DNA from: Candidatus Neomicrothrix sp. UBA6944
GTDB taxonomy: Bacteria; Actinomycetota; Acidimicrobiia; Acidimicrobiales; Poriferisodalaceae
Assembly (NCBI GenBank): GCA_002448715.1
Contig: DJZU01000065.1
Coordinates: 7,203 to 54,818 of the forward strand
DNA: 47,616 nucleotides
Direction: 5' to 3'
A program made the translations under genes and the position numbers. Within the stretch, counting starts at the first letter, position 1. Each line of letters starts with the position of its first letter. Shown in pieces: positions 32,677 through 40,444 of the stretch. A model generated the notes under the pieces. It did not search any database. It was not told the DNA's origin and was given only the letters and a program-made list of their open reading frames with translations.

Positions 32677-33927
32677 TCAATCTCGGGGCGGTCGTCTATA
32701 CAGAACTCCATCCTGTTCCATAGCTGCCACCGCTTCAGCGCTCATGCCCAGCAAATCACTGAGAACTGAACTGTTGTGTTCTCCGACTTCGGCGGCGGTC
32801 AGATCGGGCAGATCCGGAGCATCCGAGAAGCGAAGCGGGAAGCCCGGTATGAGCATTGATCCGGCAAGCGGGTCGCTTACCTCGCGCACAGTGCCTCTCT
32901 CCAGAAAGTGAGGGTGAGTTTCTGCGAGTTTTACGGGTTCAACTACCGGTCCGCAAGGCACACGGTGCTGTTCTAGAAGCGCGACGATCTCCTCGTCGGT
33001 TTCAAAGGTTGACATCCACTGCTCGATGATTTCTGTTAGGTCGTCACGGTACTCAAGCCGGGTTCGATTGTTCTGAAAACGTAGGTCGTCGGCTAGCTCT
33101 GGGGTGCCCAGAGCCGCCCAGAGGTTAGCTATCTGGTTTTCAAGAGCGAACACAACAATCCAGCCTTGGGGACCTTTGAATATTCCAGCTGGACTGGCTG
33201 GTGCGTAGTGACGGCCGGTGCGCATCGCGACAACCTCGCCTTCAGACAGCGACGGGCCAGAGACCGCTGTCTCCTGCATATGGTAGACAGAATCGACCAT
33301 TGCGATATCGAGGTGCGATCCCTCCCCCGTGCGATCGCGACGGTATAGCGCGTATCCCAAGGCGGCAAAGGCGTGCACACCGGTCGCAGTGTCGCATATG
33401 CCTGCGCCAATCAACGTCGGAGGACCGTCGGGGTCTCCTGTCATATGCATTAATCCGGAGTACGCCTGAGCAATGAAATCAAACGCTGTCTTTTCGGAAA
33501 GAGGGCCAGATTGCCCGAAACCTGAAATCGAGGCCATGATGATTCTGGGATTCAGCTGTCGCAATCTGGCATAGCCAAGTCCTCGTCGCTCCATTACGCC
33601 TGGGCTGTAATTCTCTACGACGATGTCGACTTTAGGGATCAAATCTTCGATTAGCGATACGCCCTCACTGCTAGTCAGGTCAACCGAGAGGCTGCGCTTC
33701 CCCCGATTTTGTTGCACGTGATAGGCAGACCTCCCATTTCGTCTCGGTGGACTCGGTCGAACAGGGTCTCCATACGGTGGATATTCAACTTTGATGACAT
33801 CGGCTCCCATCTCCACTAAGAGCCTCGTGCAAGAGGGACCCGCTAGATATTGGGTAAAGTCCAAGACAGTTACACCTTCGAGATAAGGAGTAACGCCCGG
33901 TTGATGGCTTGGTTGAGGTTCAGTCAC
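32677..33927 (-). CDS. CaiB/BaiF family III CoA transferase
   Basis: A 416-residue single-domain class III CoA transferase. Visible are VTVLDFTQYLAGPSCTRLLV, MGADVIKVEYPPYGDPVR, HVQQNRGKRSLSVDL and SGFGQSGPLSEKTAFDF. The catalytic Asp is in GICDTATGVHAFAALGYALY, followed by RTGEGSHLDIAMVDS. It would move CoA from a donor thioester to a carboxylic acid, the activation step for the downstream crotonase and ACAD. It is first in the operon, with about 100 bases before the divergent gene at 34030. Racemase (AMACR-like) activity is the main alternative. Confidence 0.92.
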   Translation of the reverse strand: MTEPQPSHQPGVTPYLEGVTVLDFTQYLAGPSCTRLLVEMGADVIKVEYPPYGDPVRPSPPRRNGRSAYHVQQNRGKRSLSVDLTSSEGVSLIEDLIPKVDIVVENYSPGVMERRGLGYARLRQLNPRIIMASISGFGQSGPLSEKTAFDFIAQAYSGLMHMTGDPDGPPTLIGAGICDTATGVHAFAALGYALYRRDRTGEGSHLDIAMVDSVYHMQETAVSGPSLSEGEVVAMRTGRHYAPASPAGIFKGPQGWIVVFALENQIANLWAALGTPELADDLRFQNNRTRLEYRDDLTEIIEQWMSTFETDEEIVALLEQHRVPCGPVVEPVKLAETHPHFLERGTVREVSDPLAGSMLIPGFPLRFSDAPDLPDLTAAEVGEHNSSVLSDLLGMSAEAVAAMEQDGVLYRRPPRD

Positions 33928-34029
33928 TCTTTGAGAGTAGGTCCTCGCCCAGGATCGATGTTATAGAAAACCGCTTTAAACGGCTCAGCATTCCCATATG
34001 TCGGGCAAGTTATCTTTACTCTGGAGGGA

Positions 34030-34950
34030 GTGGTACCGAACCAATCCAGGCTGCTTGTTCTAACGATCGCTTTACTATTAGGAGTCGCAGCCCTGGTGCA
34101 GCTGATCAACGGCGACTCAGGTGACAATTCTTCTTCTACAGCATCGTCTCCCGTTGAAGAAGAAGTCGAACCCATAGCGAAAGACTCACCTTCCGAGTCA
34201 GTACCACAGAGCAGTTCGGCTAGCGCTCCAACCTCTTCGCCGATAGCACCAACGAGCACCACGAGTGCCCCGAGTTCTCTTTCCTTCACCACTAGTGAGG
34301 AGGGTTCGGTGACCATCAGTGGGTACGGCAACAACGTCGTCGCGATGGGTGAGAACTGGCCAAATTTCCGCACTGCTATCTACAGAAGCAAAGCGCCGAA
34401 TTCAGATCTCGTTATTGAACTCCGCGACGATCAGGTGACAGTTGCCTCGTTTGGGTACTCAGAAAGCAATTGGCCAGTTCAGGGCATACGGTGGCTTGAT
34501 GATGTGACACAGGGCGTCAAAGAAATCTCTGTTTCGGCTTCGGGCGGTTGGGAAATTGACCTACTTCCAGATGCTTTCCTATGGAACCAGCAGATAGACG
34601 CTGGCACAATCCCTCAGCCGGAGGACTTGTTGTTGTTCTCATCACAGGGCCTGACGTTCGTTGGCTCCCAGCAAAACCCAAGCACTGAAGGTATCGGCGA
34701 TTTAATGATCTACAACGCTTGCGAAGGGCCCTGCAAAGAGGGAAACACTATTTGGGTCTTTCAACTGGATTCTGATTGCAGTTCCATCCCTGCCGTTTTC
34801 GTTAGGGAAGTAGGAAATCCGTTCTTTGAACGAATCTCTCCCTCCAGTTCCGGCTTAGGAGAGAGCCCACTAGAGGTGACATTGCGTCCCTATGAATGGC
34901 TTCAAGTCCTGACGCACTGCCGATGGTCTGCTGCACCCACGACGGGCTAG
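34030..34950 (+). CDS. Secreted or membrane-anchored protein with Ser/Thr-rich linker, unknown function
   Basis: A 306-residue protein with no family I recognise. Residues 1-27 form a signal anchor (RLLVLTIALLLGVAALVQLI). About 70 residues of low-complexity Ser/Thr/Pro/Glu linker follow, then a globular, mostly beta-strand C-terminal domain with four cysteines (NACEGPCK, SDCSSI, THCRW) that may form disulfides. The start is a GTG right after CTGGAGGGA. It probably displays a sensor or binding domain on the cell surface. It converges on infA with 23 bases between. Confidence 0.7.
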   Translation: MVPNQSRLLVLTIALLLGVAALVQLINGDSGDNSSSTASSPVEEEVEPIAKDSPSESVPQSSSASAPTSSPIAPTSTTSAPSSLSFTTSEEGSVTISGYGNNVVAMGENWPNFRTAIYRSKAPNSDLVIELRDDQVTVASFGYSESNWPVQGIRWLDDVTQGVKEISVSASGGWEIDLLPDAFLWNQQIDAGTIPQPEDLLLFSSQGLTFVGSQQNPSTEGIGDLMIYNACEGPCKEGNTIWVFQLDSDCSSIPAVFVREVGNPFFERISPSSSGLGESPLEVTLRPYEWLQVLTHCRWSAAPTTG

Positions 34951-34973
34951 CTCACCTGACGCTGACCAGATAA

Positions 34974-35198
34974 CTACTTATAGCGATAGGTGATTCTTCC
35001 TCGAGTCAGGTCGTAAGCGGAAACCTCTACCTGAACCCGATCTCCGGGAAGGATGCGGATATGGTGTTTTCGCATCTTGCCGCTCAGGTGACCAAGAACT
35101 TCGTGTCCGTTATCCAACTCGATACGAAAGTGACCGCCCTTAAGCGCTTCAACAGTCTTTCCTTCGAGCAAGATGGCGTCGTCCTTCTGTTTCGGCAA
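34974..35198 (-). CDS. infA: Translation initiation factor IF-1
   Basis: A 74-residue S1/OB-fold protein: AILLEGKTVEALKGGHFRIE, LSGKMRKHHIRILPGDRVQV and DLTRGRITYRYK are the invariant IF-1 core. IF-1 binds the 30S A site during initiation. The start is a TTG at 35198 with AAGGGA 7 bases upstream, and no ATG or GTG is available in frame. It is transcribed alone, outside the usual rpmJ-rpsM-rpsK ribosomal cluster. It may be the only copy relocated, or a second paralogue. Confidence 0.95.
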   Translation of the reverse strand: MPKQKDDAILLEGKTVEALKGGHFRIELDNGHEVLGHLSGKMRKHHIRILPGDRVQVEVSAYDLTRGRITYRYK

Positions 35199-35205
35199 AC
35201 CAGTT

Positions 35206-35211
35206 TCCCTT
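35206..35211 (-). promoter_or_regulatory. Shine-Dalgarno AAGGGA supporting a TTG start for infA
   Basis: TCCCTT on the + strand gives AAGGGA on the minus strand, 7 bases before the TTG at 35198, the only plausible start of the IF-1 frame. Confidence 0.55.
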
Positions 35212-35289
35212 CAATAGCTGTCTCTATATCCTACCGGACTAGGTCGACTAGCCGAGATATGAGCATGTTCGACGGAATCGAACTATTTT

Positions 35290-35304
35290 TGTGGTAATTC
35301 CACA
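35290..35304. promoter_or_regulatory. Operator-like palindrome TGTGGTAATTCCACA
   Basis: Five-base arms TGTGG and CCACA surround an AT-rich TAATT centre. It lies 2 bases upstream of the GGGGGA ribosome site (35307-35312) of the amidohydrolase gene, in the spacer shared with infA. It could be a repressor site or an RNA hairpin next to the SD. Confidence 0.35.
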
Positions 35305-35317
35305 CAGGGGGATCCAA

Positions 35318-36991
35318 ATGTCCTATGACTTAAAGATTACGGGCGGCACCATTGTTGACGGGACGGGCTCACCACGTTTCTCAGGCGATCTAGGCATTAA
35401 GGACAAACGAATTGTCGCGATGGGTAACGCTCCAGCTGAGGCCGATAAAACCATCGACGCGACAGGTCGGATTGTTGCTCCCGGTTTTGTTGACATTCAC
35501 ACCCATTACGACGCTCAAGTGCTCTGGGATCCGTTAGTCAGTTGTTCTCCTTGGCACGGAGTCACCACCATTGTTATGGGTAACTGCGGCTTCTCCGTGG
35601 CACCAACTCGTCCAGAACATCGAGACCTGATCATGCGCACACTTGAGAATGTGGAGGGTATGAGTGTCGAGGCCCTTCGCGCTGGTCTGGGTGACTGGGG
35701 TTTCGAAACCTTCCCCGAGTACCTTGATGCTCTTGACTCAAATGGTTGCGCCGTAAACATGGCAGCCATGATCGGCCATACGGCTTTGCGAATGTACGTT
35801 ATGGGCGAAGAGGCCACAGAGCGGGAGGCCACCGAAGCCGAAATTGCGGTCCAACGTGAACTGGTAACCGAAGCTCTCGAAGCAGGCGCCTTAGGCTTTG
35901 CTACTAGTCGGGCTAACACTCACGTCGGCTACGAGGGTCGCCCAGTCCCCAGCCGTTTAGCGACCCCAGAAGAGATAATTGAGATCGCTCAAGCACTCGG
36001 CGACGTGGGCGGCATTATGCAGGCGACTCAAGGTCGTGGTCTGAGCCACCAGCAATTTGCGCAGGTAGCCGAAACCACTGGCGCCAACGTAAGTTGGACA
36101 GCTTTACTTGCAAGTGCTGTCGGACCTGGAAGTCATTTAAAAGATGTAGAACAAGCCCATGAACTGGCTGCACGCGGTATCGCGGTCTACCCTCAGGTCG
36201 CAGTCCAGCCGGTGCAGTTTGAAATGAGTTGGAAGGCTCCCTTCATTTACGAGGGTATGCGGTTATTTGAACCTGTGGCCAAAAGCGACCACGACGGCAG
36301 GAAGGCCTATTACGCCGATCCTGAGTGGCGAGAAAAGTTCAAAGAAAAGGCCGGCAATGGCGGCAAGGTAGGCGATCGTTGGTCTCGGACGGAAATAACT
36401 TGGTTTCCTCCAGATCCATCGTTTGAAGGACTTAATGTTCAGGAACTTGCCGATGAACGCGGGGAAGATCCTATAGATCTCATGTTGGACATGGCCTTGG
36501 ACGCTGATCTGGATATGCGAATACTTCAAGATGTCCTTAATCATGACCGTGATGAGATAGACGAGTTGCTACACGACCCCACCACAGTTATCGGACTTTC
36601 AGATGCGGGGGCTCACGCCAGTCAGCTATGCGACGCCAAATACTCGACCGAGTTTCTGTCAACCTTCGTGCGAGAACGGCAAAGTTTCGAGGTTGAACAA
36701 GCAGTTCATATGCTCACCCAGCGGCCAGCCCAGATTTTTGGGATCGAAGACCGTGGCACCCTCAGCGAGGGTGGCTGGGCTGATGTCGTCGTGTTTGACA
36801 TGGATCACGTTGGACACGATGGAAAACGCCGCGTGTACGACCTTCCATCTGGGGCCGATCGCTTGATTTCAGATGCTAAAGGGATTGACGCAGTAGTCGT
36901 GAACGGAACTGTCATTAGACATGATGGAGAAGACACGGTCTCTGCGGAATCTGGATTGCCTGGAAAGCTACTCCGTCAGGGCAAAGGCTAA
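35318..36991 (+). CDS. N-acyl-D-amino-acid deacylase / D-aminoacylase family amidohydrolase
   Basis: A 557-residue amidohydrolase (amidohydro_3). KITGGTIVDGTGSPRFSGDLG, PGFVDIHTHYDAQ (metal His-x-His), GNCGFSVAPTRPEHRD, later VIGLSDAGAHASQLCDA and the C-terminal GWADVVVFDMD are characteristic. Such enzymes hydrolyse N-acyl-D-amino acids or related amides. Family members of this length also include many uncharacterised hydrolases of cyclic amides. The ATG at 35318 follows GGGGGA by 5 bases. It is joined by only 3 bases to an acyl-CoA carboxyltransferase, so the two are surely one operon. Confidence 0.88.
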   Translation: MSYDLKITGGTIVDGTGSPRFSGDLGIKDKRIVAMGNAPAEADKTIDATGRIVAPGFVDIHTHYDAQVLWDPLVSCSPWHGVTTIVMGNCGFSVAPTRPEHRDLIMRTLENVEGMSVEALRAGLGDWGFETFPEYLDALDSNGCAVNMAAMIGHTALRMYVMGEEATEREATEAEIAVQRELVTEALEAGALGFATSRANTHVGYEGRPVPSRLATPEEIIEIAQALGDVGGIMQATQGRGLSHQQFAQVAETTGANVSWTALLASAVGPGSHLKDVEQAHELAARGIAVYPQVAVQPVQFEMSWKAPFIYEGMRLFEPVAKSDHDGRKAYYADPEWREKFKEKAGNGGKVGDRWSRTEITWFPPDPSFEGLNVQELADERGEDPIDLMLDMALDADLDMRILQDVLNHDRDEIDELLHDPTTVIGLSDAGAHASQLCDAKYSTEFLSTFVRERQSFEVEQAVHMLTQRPAQIFGIEDRGTLSEGGWADVVVFDMDHVGHDGKRRVYDLPSGADRLISDAKGIDAVVVNGTVIRHDGEDTVSAESGLPGKLLRQGKG

Positions 36992-36994
36992 CGA

Positions 36995-38596
36995 GTGCCT
37001 GTAGACCCCGATCGCGACTTCTGGAAGCCCGGCATGGATTGGGCTAAAGCTATTGAGGACATCGAATACGTCAAAGGCTTAGCCGACGAGATGGGAGGAG
37101 CGGAGCGGGTTAAGCGACAGCACGACGGTGGTAGATACACCGTCCGAGAACGGATGGAGAAGTTCTGCGACCCCGGCTCGTTTCTAGAGATGGGCCATCT
37201 CATCGGCGCCGCGGAATACGACTCCGAGGGCAACTTGGCGGAGTTTTCGCCAGGCGGCTACGTCATGGGGTTAGGAGAAATTGATGGTCGAGCGGTCTCG
37301 GTTGGCGGTGACGACTTCACGCTGTCTGGCGGCAGCCCGCACGATGTGCACAAGCTCCCCCATCATTTTGCACAACCGTTAGCGCTCAAGTACGGAATTC
37401 CTTATGTCCAACTGCGTGAAGGCGTCGGGCACTCCTCAAAACAAGACGAGCAAGACGGTCACATGGGTCTCCCACAAGGCGATTTGTGGCATCAAGGAGT
37501 CGAACTGCTCGGCAATGTCCCTGTGGCTTCGGCAATTTTGGGCTCTGTGGCTGGCTGGCCCGCAGCAGCGGCACTGCTTTCCCATTTCAGCGTAATGGTT
37601 AAAGAAAAATCTCAAATCTTTCCATCTGGACCTCCGGTTGTTGAGCGGGCCATAGGAGAAAAGCTTTCCAAAGAGGAACTGGGTGGCTGGCGAATGCACG
37701 TCGTTGAAAGCGGTCAGGTCGACAACGTCGCTGAAGACGAAGACGACGCTTTTCAGCAAATACGCGATTTTCTGTCCTTCCTTCCGAACACTGTTAGGGA
37801 GGTGGCTCGACGAGTCGATACCGGTGACGATCCCGAACGACGACCTCAGGAACTTCTCGATTTCATTCCTACTAATAGACGACAGGGCTACGATGCGCGG
37901 GCCCTGATCCGCCACGTGGTTGACAACGGAAACTTTTTCGAGATGAGAGAGCTATACGCGAGCGGACTTATTACTGGTTTCGCCCGGTTAGACGGCTGGT
38001 CAGTAGGAGTTATTGGCAGCGATCCGATGAGTAAAGCTGGCGCTATGGACGGCAATGCTGCCGATAAGTACACCCATTTCGTTGATCTCTGTGACACTTT
38101 TAACTTGCCCCTCCTCATTTTCTTGGACATGCCGGGCTTTATGTTGGGGTCTCACGCGGAGCGGATTGCGACTATGCGACGAGGAGTTCGAGCACTCATA
38201 GCCTCAGCCGAGTGCGAGGTGCCAAAGATTGAATTTATGGTGCGAAAGAGTTACGGCGTAGCTGCAGATGCTCCTAACTCCATCGGATTGCCTGACAGCA
38301 TCAATCTTCGATTTGGATGGCCCTCGGGTGAATGGGGAGGAATCCCAATTGAGGGTGGAGTCGCTGCGGCATATCGAAGAGAAATTGAAGCTGCAGAAGA
38401 CCCTGATGCTCACCGTGAAGCTATCGAAGAGCGGTTGCTGCGACTTCGCTCTCCTTTCAGGGCAGCTCACCGGGGTGACGTGGTTGATCTGATCGATCCC
38501 AGAGAAACAAGATCATTAGCGTGTCGGTTTATAAATCTTGCCCAACCAAAATTACGCGAATTGGCTCAACGCCCTAAACGCGCTGTCCGGCCTTAG
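36995..38596 (+). CDS. Acyl-CoA carboxylase carboxyltransferase (beta) subunit
   Basis: A 533-residue biotin-dependent carboxyltransferase with the two crotonase-like halves. The N half has GGRYTVRERMEKFCDPGSF, SVGGDDFTLSGGS and LALKYGIPYVQLREGVG. The C half starts near VDNGNFFEMRELYA and has PLLIFLDMPGFMLGS and VRKSYGVAADA. It would transfer CO2 from carboxybiotin to an acyl-CoA. No biotin carboxylase or biotin carrier gene lies beside it, so it must use partners encoded elsewhere. GTG start, immediately after the amidohydrolase. Its last bases overlap the convergent TauD gene by 4. The substrate could be propionyl-, methylcrotonyl- or an unusual acyl-CoA. Confidence 0.88.
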   Translation: MPVDPDRDFWKPGMDWAKAIEDIEYVKGLADEMGGAERVKRQHDGGRYTVRERMEKFCDPGSFLEMGHLIGAAEYDSEGNLAEFSPGGYVMGLGEIDGRAVSVGGDDFTLSGGSPHDVHKLPHHFAQPLALKYGIPYVQLREGVGHSSKQDEQDGHMGLPQGDLWHQGVELLGNVPVASAILGSVAGWPAAAALLSHFSVMVKEKSQIFPSGPPVVERAIGEKLSKEELGGWRMHVVESGQVDNVAEDEDDAFQQIRDFLSFLPNTVREVARRVDTGDDPERRPQELLDFIPTNRRQGYDARALIRHVVDNGNFFEMRELYASGLITGFARLDGWSVGVIGSDPMSKAGAMDGNAADKYTHFVDLCDTFNLPLLIFLDMPGFMLGSHAERIATMRRGVRALIASAECEVPKIEFMVRKSYGVAADAPNSIGLPDSINLRFGWPSGEWGGIPIEGGVAAAYRREIEAAEDPDAHREAIEERLLRLRSPFRAAHRGDVVDLIDPRETRSLACRFINLAQPKLRELAQRPKRAVRP

Positions 38597-39393
38597 CTTG
38601 AAGGGGTGCCCGTCAACGTCACCCTGTAACCACGGCGGGTAGCGGGAAAATAATCCCATGTTGCGTAGTGTTGAACGCAGCGGTTGTCCCACATAGCTAT
38701 CGAATTCTTGGACCAGTGGAAGCGCACATGAAAGTTGGGGTTCTCGATGTGTCGATAGAGGTGCTGCAACACCGATCGGCTCTCTTCTCGAGTCAAGCCC
38801 TCCACGTGTTTAGTGAAACCCTGGTTGACATAGAGAACTTTTCTTCCGGTCTCAGGGTGCGTGGATACAACAGGATGCAGCGCCGAAGGAGGTGTTACTT
38901 CTTGGCGGTGACCAGGCAGCTTGCCTAATTGATGTAGGGCAACTCTCTTTTCAAGGAACTCCTGAAAAGTTGGCGACAACGCTTCATACGCCGCATACAT
39001 GGAGCTGAAAAGGGTGGCTCCTCCACCGTTGGGAGGTACTTCGGTCATTCGCAAAATACTGGCGGAGGGAGGCGACTCCTCAAAACTGACATCGGTGTGC
39101 CAGCCATCACCAGCTACATTCTTAGAATTTTCGTCAGCGTGAATCACCAAGATTTCAGGATGATTCGGATGGTGGGAGACAGTGGGGTGAATGTGTGGTT
39201 CTCCGAAGCGACCGGCAAACGCTATGTGTTGTTCGTGTGTTAGATCCTGATCCCTGAAAAACAGCACTTGGTGGTCCAGCCAAGCTGTGCGAATCTGTTG
39301 AACTACGGTTTCGCTGAGTTCCTCACGCAGATCGATACCAGTGATCTCAGCACCAATCCGTGGAGTAATCGGGCTGACAGTAATGGCATTCAT
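38593..39393 (-). CDS. TauD/TfdA family Fe(II)/2-oxoglutarate dioxygenase
   Basis: A 266-residue dioxygenase. IGAEITGIDLREELSE and HQVLFFRDQDLTHEQHIAFA are the family start. His-x-Asp is in GDGWHTDVSFEESPP, the distal His in MWDNRCVQHYATWDY, and the 2-oxoglutarate Arg in RRGYRVTLTG. Members release sulfite from taurine and alkylsulfonates, or hydroxylate phenoxyacetates and carnitine-like compounds. No sulfonate transporter is adjacent. It is divergent by 46 bases from threonine aldolase and convergent, with overlapping stops, with the carboxyltransferase. Confidence 0.9.
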   Translation of the reverse strand: MNAITVSPITPRIGAEITGIDLREELSETVVQQIRTAWLDHQVLFFRDQDLTHEQHIAFAGRFGEPHIHPTVSHHPNHPEILVIHADENSKNVAGDGWHTDVSFEESPPSASILRMTEVPPNGGGATLFSSMYAAYEALSPTFQEFLEKRVALHQLGKLPGHRQEVTPPSALHPVVSTHPETGRKVLYVNQGFTKHVEGLTREESRSVLQHLYRHIENPNFHVRFHWSKNSIAMWDNRCVQHYATWDYFPATRRGYRVTLTGTPSS

Positions 39394-39439
39394 TCTCTAA
39401 GGCTATGTGTCTGACCTCTGAACGTGGCAGATTAATAGG

Positions 39440-40444
39440 GTGATAGACCTAAGATCTGACACCGTTTCCAGACCAACAGATGCAATGCGCGAGGCTATGT
39501 CTAGTGCCGAGGTGGGAGATGATGTCTTCGGAGACGATCCAACAGTTCGTGACCTCGAAACTCATGTTGCTGAACTGCTAGACAAAGAAGCTTCCGTTTT
39601 TGTCTCTTCCGGAACCCAATCGAATCTCTGCGCCCTTATGGCTCATTGCCAACGCGGTGATGAGTACCTCGTCGGTGATCATGCACACACATATATGTAC
39701 GAAGCTGGCGGCGCTGCTGTGCTGGGCAGTATCCAACCTCAAACCATTCAGATGCTGGACTCTGGAATGTTGGACCTCGACGCTGCACGGTCAGCGATCA
39801 AACCTGACGACTCTCATTTCGCTCAGACACGACTTCTTTGTCTCGAAAACACCACCGATGGGAAAGTCATCGAACTTCAGGACCTATATGACGGACGCGA
39901 GCTAGTCGACGAGCACGACTTGGGTTATCACCTGGACGGCGCTCGTCTTTGGAACGCGGCGGTCGCACTCGAAGTGAAACCCTCCGAAATAGCAGCTCCC
40001 TTTGACACAGTGTCGGTATGTCTATCCAAGGGTTTAGGAGCCCCAGTCGGTTCAGTGTTAGCAGGGTCAGAATTACTCATTGACCAAGCGCGCAAGTGGA
40101 GAAAAATGCTAGGTGGAGCTATGCGCCAGGTGGGTTTGATAGCTGCCGCAGGAAAACACGCAGTAGAAAATCACATTGATCGCCTAGCTGAAGATCACCG
40201 AAACGCTGAACTTCTTGCTAAAGGCCTCGCAAAAATCGAAGGTCTAAACGTCGATGCACAAAACACAAATATGGTTTTTGTGAGCTCTACACAAGCTACA
40301 GACGACTTGGAGCAACGATTACTGGACCGCGGTGTCATCACGCGTTGGTCTGGGCGTAGCAGCCGGATGGTGCTTCACCTTGACATCACAGAACATGATG
40401 TGGACTTGGCCGTGAGTGCGATCGCTGAAGAATTAGCGAACTAG
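39440..40444 (+). CDS. ltaE: Low-specificity L-threonine aldolase (GntG-type PLP aldolase)
   Basis: A 334-residue PLP enzyme: MIDLRSDTVSRPTDAMREAM, VGDDVFGDDPTV, FVSSGTQSNLCALMAHCQRG, YHLDGARLWNAAV and the PLP lysine in SVCLSKGLGAPVGSVL are the threonine-aldolase signature. It cleaves L-threonine or allo-threonine to glycine and acetaldehyde, and relatives act on other beta-hydroxy amino acids. GTG start at 39440. The neighbouring TauD dioxygenase could produce a beta-hydroxylated substrate, but this is speculative. Its stop overlaps that of the convergent Baeyer-Villiger monooxygenase (CTAG, 40441-40444). Confidence 0.92.
   Translation: MIDLRSDTVSRPTDAMREAMSSAEVGDDVFGDDPTVRDLETHVAELLDKEASVFVSSGTQSNLCALMAHCQRGDEYLVGDHAHTYMYEAGGAAVLGSIQPQTIQMLDSGMLDLDAARSAIKPDDSHFAQTRLLCLENTTDGKVIELQDLYDGRELVDEHDLGYHLDGARLWNAAVALEVKPSEIAAPFDTVSVCLSKGLGAPVGSVLAGSELLIDQARKWRKMLGGAMRQVGLIAAAGKHAVENHIDRLAEDHRNAELLAKGLAKIEGLNVDAQNTNMVFVSSTQATDDLEQRLLDRGVITRWSGRSSRMVLHLDITEHDVDLAVSAIAEELAN

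Noticed and set aside
35233..35250. Palindrome around GTCGAC in the infA upstream region
   Set aside because: Only the six-base GTCGAC core is symmetric. The flanks CTAG and TAG do not pair in register.
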